Source: Saprospiraceae bacterium
GTDB lineage: Bacteria; Bacteroidota; Bacteroidia; Chitinophagales; Saprospiraceae
Assembly (NCBI GenBank): GCA_013214355.1
Contig: JABSSL010000003.1
Location: 122,743-186,742, forward strand
Direction: 5' to 3'
Length of the DNA: 64,000 nt
Shown here: piece by piece, positions 25,702-33,682 of the stretch
How positions within the stretch are numbered: position 1 is the stretch's first letter
How the letters are laid out: each line of letters starts with the position of its first letter
Program-made: the position numbers and the translations under genes
The notes under the pieces: model-generated
The model's database searches: none
Told to the model about the DNA's origin: nothing
Seen by the model: the letters and a program-made list of their open reading frames with translations, nothing else

Positions 25702-28700
25702 AATTAAGTCATTGCTCAGGCTTTGTTTAAGTATAGGATTTCTGGTAGGCTTATTGCCATTGCGTGGTAGTGAACTAGAATCTTATGAAGGCTGGCAACA
25801 AAAGGTAACGGAGCAATTTCAGCAATACCTTGACTATAACAATACCCTATTGAAATTAGGGAGACACAGTGAGGTAGAATACATATTCGAATATAAAGGA
25901 GAAGAGTTTTGGTTGCCGACTAACAACTGCAATACACAATGGGTGAAGGAAGATCCATGCGACCCTAATGAGAGCGTAATTCCTAGCAAGGATGTATTGA
26001 ATAACCAAATTAATCATTTCAACACTACAAATCCTCAAGGAATTCACCTATTCGCGTTGTATATCAAGCCTCCAAATACTATTATAAAATCGGGGCTTCC
26101 AGGTGAAGTTCTAGGAGTCACCCCAACGGTACAAGATGTTGTAACACAACTCAGAAAACGAAGATTAGATACAGAGGCTGACAAACTTACCGCACAAGTC
26201 AAAGAGTTGAGAGTGAAGCTGAAGGATCAACTGAATGAAGGTCTTTTTGGCGCAGCCACCGATAAAATTCTGATTTTTTCTTCTGGCTTTCGCTACACTG
26301 ACAATGATACACCTAATTATGTCACAATCTCTGATGTTTGGTTTCGTGGGGCGAATGTGTCGCAAATGCAGATCAATCTTAAAAAAGCTATTGATGAGGA
26401 TCGATTTTATAGCCGGGATAAGAACATTGATCCTTCAGGTCGGAGAATTGAGAATGCCGTACTAACTTCATTGGCATTTCTTAAGGATCCTGTCCAAATA
26501 GATTTAAGTCTTTCTTGTACTGACCTAATGGATGTGGTTTCAAATCAAGCAGCAAAGGACTTTCTTAATGATTGGTGTGCTCATGTAAATTCTCTTCCTA
26601 ACAATAGTTCTCATAAAGACGAAATCAAACGATATGTTATTGCAACTGCTCAATACATTGATAAGCTTGATCCCGCCTATAACTACGATCCGAATCATCC
26701 AGACCATACAATAAGATTTGGCTGGGCAGATGGAGCTTTATCTCAATATACCGCCGCTGTCCAATCAGCGATTCTTTGGAGAGAATTCTTAGCAAAATGT
26801 ATAGATCGAGCAGATTCTAGTTCTAACAATCATAAGGAACTTGGTGTCTGGTTCCGACATGCGACTTTGGAAGATTACAAAGCACTGAGCATGGAACGGC
26901 GATTTAAACTATTGAAGCTTCAATATGAGAATAGAGCAAATCCAGATTGGAAAGTCTGGAAAATATGGGATGATGACTATGTAAAACTCTATTCCGTTAA
27001 GAAGATTTTAGGGCCTGCCTATGACGAACATAGCTCTGCGGAAATACAGACCCTACTTCAGAACATTAAGAATGAAAATGGGCTAGTAAATTGGATCTTC
27101 CAAGTAGCTGACGGACTCTATTCTACACAACAGCAAGAAGAACAACTAATAAACTTCATAATCAAGCTAGCCATCAAGGCAGAAGGCTACGTAGCAAATC
27201 AAACACCGACGATCAATAACTTTAGCACAGCTTTCAATGAAAAGACTTTCATTTGGGATCCTGCCCCTTGGTATTCAGCTATCAAGGAAGTTTCATATAT
27301 CAAGACTATAGATCCAACGAGTGGAGATATTTCAATTGAACAGAAGCTACTGGAAAGTTGTACAACGGTTGCATTACAATATTCTTATTCGCAATCATGT
27401 ACCTATGAAACTAAGTACATAAACAATCTCGATCCGTTTGAGCTAGTAGCCGTTTCGATGGAGGGTAAAATGAACTTTTTGTCCTCTTGTGGAGGTGGGA
27501 ATAATGGCTGTCTCAACCAGACCATTTTAATGCCTGCATTTGCATTTGCGTGGATCGTCGAAAAGAAGGCTGATGACGATGCCTATGAGGCAACGATGAC
27601 GACCATCGATGTTGTTAGTTTATTAATAGGTGGCGGAGAACTGATGTTAGCTATAAAAGCAGGGACAAAGGCAAAACGTCTTTTAGCAGGATGGTCGTTG
27701 GCGTCAGATGTATTAGATATCACCCTATCTAGTTCAACCTTCGAAAACTTTATTAAATCTAAGTTTAACCAGATACACCCTGACCTTGGCGATGATTTGT
27801 ATGATGCTTTGTTGGTTTTTTCGTTTGTCAATAGTGCAGCCAATGGTTATGTAGATTTAATGCATGTCGATGATGCGGTTGAGGGGGTTGCAGCATATCG
27901 GTATATAGAAGAGCATTCTCCTAATAATTTTAACAATCTGAGCACAGCAGATAAGGAGGCTTTAGCTAGAAGAGTAAAGGATACAGAGGATCTATTAGAG
28001 AACAGTGGCAAAGGAGGACAACTTGGCAGCGCCTTTTTTGTGTTTATTGACAAAGTTCCGAATTGGAGTAGTCTTACAAGTGCTTTTAGCATTAATACAG
28101 ATTTAGCCAAAAAATTGGCTGACATACCTGGGTCATCGAAGCTATTGGTTGCAGGTGTCCAAAATAAGATCAATACACTTCCTGCTGCCCAAATACAGGA
28201 GTTCTTAGAGGACTTGGCGAAAGGAGCGGGCGAGATTAATGTACCTAATCTGCAAGATAGAGATTTATTTAGAGGCTTGATGTCTAGACTAGATGAAGAT
28301 TTAATAGATGCTTGGTCTTTTCTTCGCAGAAATTCTCCCAACGTCGAGATGAAGCTAGATGCTAGTATTTTGTTGGCCTCAAAGAAACTTGTTAGGAATC
28401 CAAAAATTGCCAATCTGGCTAATACTGACCCTACCGCCGCAGCAGATCTAAGAACTAAACTAAGAACTATATTGGACCAGCTCAATGCCGCCGGGGCTTC
28501 TTGTATTACATGTCCTACTAGGCACGGCAATAAGACTTATATGAAGAATCTGGCTGATCATATTGCTGATCTCGATCAAGCGGTCTATGAATTTATAGAT
28601 ACGCCAGGATTTCGGACAGGAACTTCGGGTCCTGGAGGGCCATCATCGTACAATTTGATAAATGAAATGGCTTCTCAATCAAGCAAAGCCAAGGGCGCAG

Positions 28701-29188
28701 CATGGGTTTTAGATGTCTTGGTAGATCAAACGAAGAGGCAGAAGGCTTTTGGGGAGGAAACCATTGAAGCATTTGAATTTAAGCATGTCACTGGAACAAA
28801 TGCACGTGCAGATGTAGTCTCCCGAAAACCTGGTAGTACGGTTGATGTTTATAACGAATTCAAGAATTGGGGAGTTGGGGCTGGTTTGAATTCATCTTGG
28901 GCCAAGCAGTTCACTGAAACATTATCAGTTGCCAACGACTGGGAACATTTACGTGAGGTATTCTTCAAGCATGCAGATCGTTGGACCCCAACTAAAGCAG
29001 ATATTAAAAGGGTATTGGAATCATTCCATGCAAACTCAACAAGTCCATCGCCACTGGAACAGCTAATCCAAAGCGGGAAAGCTAGTTCATTGTTTCCTCC
29101 AACTGAAATTATCACAGACGTAGATGATTTAATAGCTGTAATTACTAAAGATCCGTATTTTGATTCCATAATTAAAGCCATTGACTAA
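25691..29188 (+). CDS. Large exported polymorphic-toxin-like protein with nuclease-like C-terminus
   Basis: ATG 25691 is chosen because it overlaps the previous stop and opens a signal sequence (LLRLCLSIGFLVGLLPL); an in-frame TTG 12 nt earlier is less likely. The 1165-residue protein has no domain I can name in its first 600 residues. At about 634-690 is a hydrophobic glycine-rich stretch (IDVVSLLIGGGELMLAIKAG), as found ahead of toxin domains in polymorphic toxins. Around 873 is AWSFLRR within a helical segment. The last 140 residues carry EAFEFK, then ADVV (Asp1041) and VDVYNEFKNW (Glu1056, Lys1058), spaced like a PD-(D/E)xK nuclease core. It is followed without a gap by a cytoplasmic propeller gene. 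Toxin function is inferred from architecture. Confidence 0.55.
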   Translation: MANRIKSLLRLCLSIGFLVGLLPLRGSELESYEGWQQKVTEQFQQYLDYNNTLLKLGRHSEVEYIFEYKGEEFWLPTNNCNTQWVKEDPCDPNESVIPSKDVLNNQINHFNTTNPQGIHLFALYIKPPNTIIKSGLPGEVLGVTPTVQDVVTQLRKRRLDTEADKLTAQVKELRVKLKDQLNEGLFGAATDKILIFSSGFRYTDNDTPNYVTISDVWFRGANVSQMQINLKKAIDEDRFYSRDKNIDPSGRRIENAVLTSLAFLKDPVQIDLSLSCTDLMDVVSNQAAKDFLNDWCAHVNSLPNNSSHKDEIKRYVIATAQYIDKLDPAYNYDPNHPDHTIRFGWADGALSQYTAAVQSAILWREFLAKCIDRADSSSNNHKELGVWFRHATLEDYKALSMERRFKLLKLQYENRANPDWKVWKIWDDDYVKLYSVKKILGPAYDEHSSAEIQTLLQNIKNENGLVNWIFQVADGLYSTQQQEEQLINFIIKLAIKAEGYVANQTPTINNFSTAFNEKTFIWDPAPWYSAIKEVSYIKTIDPTSGDISIEQKLLESCTTVALQYSYSQSCTYETKYINNLDPFELVAVSMEGKMNFLSSCGGGNNGCLNQTILMPAFAFAWIVEKKADDDAYEATMTTIDVVSLLIGGGELMLAIKAGTKAKRLLAGWSLASDVLDITLSSSTFENFIKSKFNQIHPDLGDDLYDALLVFSFVNSAANGYVDLMHVDDAVEGVAAYRYIEEHSPNNFNNLSTADKEALARRVKDTEDLLENSGKGGQLGSAFFVFIDKVPNWSSLTSAFSINTDLAKKLADIPGSSKLLVAGVQNKINTLPAAQIQEFLEDLAKGAGEINVPNLQDRDLFRGLMSRLDEDLIDAWSFLRRNSPNVEMKLDASILLASKKLVRNPKIANLANTDPTAAADLRTKLRTILDQLNAAGASCITCPTRHGNKTYMKNLADHIADLDQAVYEFIDTPGFRTGTSGPGGPSSYNLINEMASQSSKAKGAAWVLDVLVDQTKRQKAFGEETIEAFEFKHVTGTNARADVVSRKPGSTVDVYNEFKNWGVGAGLNSSWAKQFTETLSVANDWEHLREVFFKHADRWTPTKADIKRVLESFHANSTSPSPLEQLIQSGKASSLFPPTEIITDVDDLIAVITKDPYFDSIIKAID

Positions 29189-30226
29189 ATGTATATACTG
29201 CTAGAAACTCTATCTGAGGTGTTGTACGTGGGAAAAGTTGGGGAGAAGCTCTTTATCATTAAGAGAAGTCCACAGGGTATGACTCTCTGTATGATGGATG
29301 TGAATTTTCCGATAAGGCCAGTTTGGGAAAAGGACCTTCCTAAAGGTACATTCTTTTCCTTTCATGACCTTGAGAACCAAATGATTGGAGTTGTCCCCAA
29401 ACGGAACTTAACATCTTATTCAAAGGAGGATGGCAGGGTAGTACGTAGTCGAGATCTTAGTTTTCACGCGATTGGGGTTTCTGAAATACCTTTTGTCTGG
29501 GGTTACATGTTTCCGAAAGAGAAAACTGGGCACACAGGAATAACGGGAATTAACCTTGATGATTTCAATGATTCTTTTCAATTAACTACAAATAGAGAAG
29601 TTATTTCTTTGATTGTTGATGATAAACTATTGGCCATTTCCACAAAAGAAGGAGAACAGTTCTTTCAATCGTATGACCTAAACACTAGAGCATTGAAATG
29701 GGAGAAACCTGTTCAAACTTTCTCAAGGGTCTTGGGAGGGCAGAGTAACTCGGTTCAACTTAAGACAGTGCAAGGTGTTGGTAACTCTTCGACTTGTTAT
29801 TTATGTTCCAATGAGTTTGGTGGACTTGGAGTTAGTTGGGAAACTGGTGATATTTTATGGCATAATAGTAACCTACACTCATTGGTGCAGCGTTTCAAGG
29901 ACAAATTGATCAAGCTAGATTCAAATACTTTTGAAGAATACTCTATGGATAGTGGCGATTTAATAAAGACTTATTCCATCAAAGAGAGATTACTTAATAG
30001 AGGCATGCAACGGTTTTCTAATAACTGGTTTACGGTGACTTCTGAGTATGTACTTGCTGTTGAGCAATTAGGTTCAGGGATCTTTGCAGTTAACCGAGAA
30101 ACTGGAGCAATAGAGTGGAGTAGTTCTTTGGGTAATGGTCGGCTTCCCTATCCACCAGTAGTAGCAGGAGAATCTTTATATACTTTGGATTCGGAAGGCC
30201 AATTGTATTATTTTAGAAAAGAATAA
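29189..30226 (+). CDS. Cytoplasmic PQQ/WD-type beta-propeller; candidate immunity protein
   Basis: A 345-residue protein whose ATG immediately follows the TAA of the toxin-like gene. It has no signal peptide or membrane segment. Several blades of a PQQ-like propeller are visible: YDLNTRALKWEKPVQ, WETGDILWHNSNL, YSMDSGDLIKTYS, VNRETGAIEWSSSLGNGRLPYPPVV and a closing GESLYTLDSEGQLYYF. All neighbours in the locus are exported, so a cytoplasmic protein here stands out; in toxin loci that position is occupied by the immunity protein. G+C is low: 16 of 60 bases in 29581-29640 against 34 of 60 in 31921-31980. Immunity is an inference; it could instead be an assembly factor. Confidence 0.55.
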   Translation: MYILLETLSEVLYVGKVGEKLFIIKRSPQGMTLCMMDVNFPIRPVWEKDLPKGTFFSFHDLENQMIGVVPKRNLTSYSKEDGRVVRSRDLSFHAIGVSEIPFVWGYMFPKEKTGHTGITGINLDDFNDSFQLTTNREVISLIVDDKLLAISTKEGEQFFQSYDLNTRALKWEKPVQTFSRVLGGQSNSVQLKTVQGVGNSSTCYLCSNEFGGLGVSWETGDILWHNSNLHSLVQRFKDKLIKLDSNTFEEYSMDSGDLIKTYSIKERLLNRGMQRFSNNWFTVTSEYVLAVEQLGSGIFAVNRETGAIEWSSSLGNGRLPYPPVVAGESLYTLDSEGQLYYFRKE

Positions 30227-30279
30227 ACTTGATGACTAGAGGTCATTTATAAACTATCTTATAGTAAAATCAGAGAACC

Positions 30280-33200
30280 ATGTTCAAAAAATATATACTA
30301 TTTCTCCTCTTGGGGAACTGGGCGAGTTTTGCCTATGCCAACCCTCCGACCAGTGAGGATCGCGATGGCACGCGAGAAGAAATGCCCACATTACCGCGCC
30401 TTACTTTAGATGAGGTGGAATCTTTAACAACGAAGCAATTGGAGGTGGCAGCAACGCCACCTCCGGCTTCCATAGCTAATTTGCAGTCTGGCTATCACTT
30501 TGAGTCGATTGATGCGCAATTGCAGCATATCATTGAAACGAAAACCATGATGTTGCCATTTGATGATAATGCCTTGCCGCCAGTGAATACAGATGATTTG
30601 GCGGATATCTTGGTGGCAATTGGCGCAGGAGACTATGGTCCTAAAGTCAAGAAAGCGAGAGAGGCTATTGATAAAGCACTTAGCATCGGGAACTTTATCA
30701 CCCAGCTGACGGGGGAAGATTTGGTTGATCTTCCACTGGTCCTGCAGCAGACGATTAGTAATGTGACGTATAATTTGGTCATCAACAAAATGACCTTGAA
30801 ACCTACACATACAGAGCTAGAAGTTGTAATGGGGATTGATATTCCTAGCCAGAATTTTAGCTTGTATTTTGGGTCACACAACATTAAGTTTACAAAGGAG
30901 GGAGGATTTGTTGGTGATGTCACACTAGGGCTGTATAATGACGTGGCTATTACGATCAAGGACAAGAAGTCTGCCCTCGTATTACGTGCCTACGAAGAAG
31001 GCCCTGGAGGGCTACCCCTAGGTACCTACGTAACGATCGACTGCGACGGCTTCAAAGAATTAGCTGTCAAGGCAGATCTAATCTTCTCTCGCGATTGGAT
31101 CGTACCTGTAGATAACAATGGCGATGTGTTACCTACCGGCAGAGTAACGGGTAGCTTCCAAACCATTCTAACCGATTGGAATGACTTACTCATTGACAAC
31201 CTAACCCTACCCAATTTCGCCTTGGAATCCTTTGATGATATTGCCTTTAACGTGACCAATGCGGTATTCGACTTTAGTGATTTTCGCAATGGGCAAAATG
31301 TCAACTTTCCTCCCTTGTATGCCCAGCAGAATCTCCTGCCTGGTAATGCTAGCTTATGGAGAGGTGTCTACTTCGAGAACGTGGAAATCGTATTGCCCAA
31401 GCAGTTTACTTTGAAGAATTGCAATACCAGCAATAACTGTCGAGTGAAGCTGGGGGCCAATGATTTGTTGATCGATCCGAATGGGGTGAGTGCAGAGTTC
31501 TATGCCCAGAATATCTTTGGGATCAATGACGGGGAGATGGACAAGTGGCGATGGTCTTTGGATGAAATCAGTATCAATGTCGTCGCTAGTGACGTGACGG
31601 GCTTTGGCTTTGAGGGAGAGATAGGGGTGCCCATTGCTAAGGAGACTACTCCTTTTGGCTATACTGCCTACTTTGACTTTGGGATGCAAGAGTACAACTT
31701 TTCTATCATGAATCCATCGAATATGGAGTTCCCACTCTGGCAAGCTGGGCAGGTGACTATTGCGGCAGGTTCTAAGTTGGAAATCACCGCTACCCCTACG
31801 AAGTTTAAGCCGGTAGCGATCTTGAACGGTAGTGTGAATATCAATGCCAAGTTTGATTTGGCCGATAATGAGGAGATGGTGGAGTTGGTAGGCCTGCAGT
31901 TTCAGAAGTTGAAATTGCAGACGCAAGCGCCTTACATTGGATTGGATACGGGCGGATCGATGAGCCTCAGCTCTGGCTTGAATGTAGCGAACTTCCCGGT
32001 TTCTATTGCCAATCCTTCTATTCATAGTGCTGCGGGCGGTGGAGTCGAATTACGGTTAGGTGTAAACATCAACTTGATGTCTCAGTCGAATGGGGGTTTT
32101 GCTGCGAGTACCGATGTGAGTCTGTTTGGAGATATGGATCCCAATCAAGCCTTGCATATCTGGAAGTATACTTCTATGCAGATCAATAGTGCTAGTGTAT
32201 CCATTTCGCTGCCGAAATTAGAGTTAGATGGCCAGATTGATATCTTCCGAAATGATCCAGATTACGGTAATGGTTTTCATGGCACCTTAAGCGTAGACGT
32301 GCTAGATGGAAAATTTGAGATGGATGCCGAAACCTACTTCGGTAATGTGAATAATTATCGCTATTGGTACTTTGACGTCAAGGTACAATCTAATGCTTTA
32401 AGTATACCCCTGTATCCTCCAGTAGTAATCAACGGGTTTGGTGGGGGTGCCTATCACCATATGAAGATGTCCAGCTTTACGGCTAGCCCTGATCCGGATA
32501 AGACAGGGGTGAAGTATGTACCGTCTCAATCTGTGGCGCTAGGACTCAAAGCCTCAGTCTTGCTGTCCTCCGTCGAGGGTACGCTTGATGGAGAGGCTAC
32601 TTTGGAAATGGTTTTTGGTTCGGGAATGTCTCTACAAGATATAGTCTTCTATGGTAAAGCAGAATTAGCAACGGACAACATTGGACAAGGCTTACTGGAC
32701 AATCGGATTTCCAAGTTCTTGATGAATCAGCAGCAAACCAGAGCGCAAGACGATGCTGAGTCACAAAACCCATTGGGTAAGATTAGCGCTGCGCTCTTTA
32801 TGCGTATGAATTTCACCGCCGGCTTTGAACTACAAGGTACCTTTAATACCTATCTCAACGCTGGGAATGGAATTATCGTAGGTAGCGGTTCGGCTGATCT
32901 CTTGCTATCGACACCGCAAAATAAATGGCATTTGTACATCGGTGGTTACTCAGATGGTTCCATCACTGTACAACAATTGAGTAATACGGTTACGCTTTAC
33001 CCCGTATCTGTTTCCATTCAATACGAGAATGATCCAAACGATCCGAATGATGATATTCAAGTAAGTGCCAGTGCTTATTTCTTGACAGGGAACGATATAC
33101 CTGGACCACCGCCATTAGATCCACAAGCGGCGGCTGTGTTCGGGGTTAACAACAGTAACCGAGGTGGACTAGGAGGTACTCCAGCGCTTGGTACAGGTTT

Positions 33201-33579
33201 TGCCTTTGGCGCGGCGGCAAACTTTAATTTTACCTACGTGAAAAAGCCTAACAAGAAGTACGTCAACTTATCAGGAGGAGTCGGCTTCGATATTTCACTA
33301 CTAAAATATGCCAATGGCACTACCTGCTCTTTGAGTAATACCAGCCCACATGGCTTGAAGCATTGGAGAGCCAATGGAAATCTTTGGACCTTCATGAATG
33401 CAAGTGGTAAATGGAAGGTGGTCGCTACTATACCATTTAATGTGAGTTTAGGGGTATTGCTACAGGCAGATGTGCCAAAGCCATCCTACTTCAACGGTCA
33501 AGTTGCCCTACAACTCCCATTTGGAATCAATGTACCATTTGGAGTAAGTGTCGGTCAACAATGTGGTACCGTATACTAA
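30280..33579 (+). CDS. Large exported beta-rich protein of unknown function
   Basis: A 1099-residue protein with a signal peptide (MFKKYILFLLLGNWASFAYA). After a helical 150 residues the protein is almost entirely regular beta structure with long amphipathic strands (LFGDMDPNQALHIWKYTSM, GSADLLLSTPQNKWHLYIGGYSDGSI). A segment near residue 360, LWRGVYFENVEIVLPKQF followed by a cysteine pair, looks conserved. The overall impression is of an extended beta-sheet or beta-helix surface protein of the AsmA/TamB type, but I cannot assign a family. It ends in FGVSVGQQCGTVY without a T9SS domain. It lies 53 nt after the propeller gene and is probably part of the same locus. Confidence 0.6.
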   Translation: MFKKYILFLLLGNWASFAYANPPTSEDRDGTREEMPTLPRLTLDEVESLTTKQLEVAATPPPASIANLQSGYHFESIDAQLQHIIETKTMMLPFDDNALPPVNTDDLADILVAIGAGDYGPKVKKAREAIDKALSIGNFITQLTGEDLVDLPLVLQQTISNVTYNLVINKMTLKPTHTELEVVMGIDIPSQNFSLYFGSHNIKFTKEGGFVGDVTLGLYNDVAITIKDKKSALVLRAYEEGPGGLPLGTYVTIDCDGFKELAVKADLIFSRDWIVPVDNNGDVLPTGRVTGSFQTILTDWNDLLIDNLTLPNFALESFDDIAFNVTNAVFDFSDFRNGQNVNFPPLYAQQNLLPGNASLWRGVYFENVEIVLPKQFTLKNCNTSNNCRVKLGANDLLIDPNGVSAEFYAQNIFGINDGEMDKWRWSLDEISINVVASDVTGFGFEGEIGVPIAKETTPFGYTAYFDFGMQEYNFSIMNPSNMEFPLWQAGQVTIAAGSKLEITATPTKFKPVAILNGSVNINAKFDLADNEEMVELVGLQFQKLKLQTQAPYIGLDTGGSMSLSSGLNVANFPVSIANPSIHSAAGGGVELRLGVNINLMSQSNGGFAASTDVSLFGDMDPNQALHIWKYTSMQINSASVSISLPKLELDGQIDIFRNDPDYGNGFHGTLSVDVLDGKFEMDAETYFGNVNNYRYWYFDVKVQSNALSIPLYPPVVINGFGGGAYHHMKMSSFTASPDPDKTGVKYVPSQSVALGLKASVLLSSVEGTLDGEATLEMVFGSGMSLQDIVFYGKAELATDNIGQGLLDNRISKFLMNQQQTRAQDDAESQNPLGKISAALFMRMNFTAGFELQGTFNTYLNAGNGIIVGSGSADLLLSTPQNKWHLYIGGYSDGSITVQQLSNTVTLYPVSVSIQYENDPNDPNDDIQVSASAYFLTGNDIPGPPPLDPQAAAVFGVNNSNRGGLGGTPALGTGFAFGAAANFNFTYVKKPNKKYVNLSGGVGFDISLLKYANGTTCSLSNTSPHGLKHWRANGNLWTFMNASGKWKVVATIPFNVSLGVLLQADVPKPSYFNGQVALQLPFGINVPFGVSVGQQCGTVY

Positions 33580-33594
33580 CATCGCTGTAATGAT

Positions 33595-33629
33595 GGTTTT
33601 CCGTTGCTCAAATTGGGCAGCGGAAAACC
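33595..33629 (+). terminator. 15-bp intercistronic hairpin
   Basis: The arms 33595-33609 and 33615-33629 pair over 15 bp with two wobbles around a 5-nt loop. No T tract follows, so it may stabilise or process the mRNA between the beta-rich and FN3 genes, or act as a weak terminator. Confidence 0.55.
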
Positions 33630-33682
33630 TACCGAACAAAAAGAAAATCAACCCTAATTTTGACAATCGTAATTTTCTTATC

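Noticed and set aside
27847..28530. 227-residue reverse-strand frame inside the toxin-like gene
   Set aside because: It lies wholly in a coherent plus-strand gene, is rich in Ser and Leu typical of an antisense shadow, and has no recognisable domain.
31354..32025. 223-residue reverse-strand frame inside the beta-rich gene
   Set aside because: The translation is Arg/His/Gln-rich without secondary-structure pattern, as expected from reading the complement of the plus-strand gene.
33548..33682. N-terminal extension of the FN3 protein through 45 extra residues
   Set aside because: It would start within the previous gene and run through the 15-bp hairpin; ATG 33683 opens a clear signal peptide.
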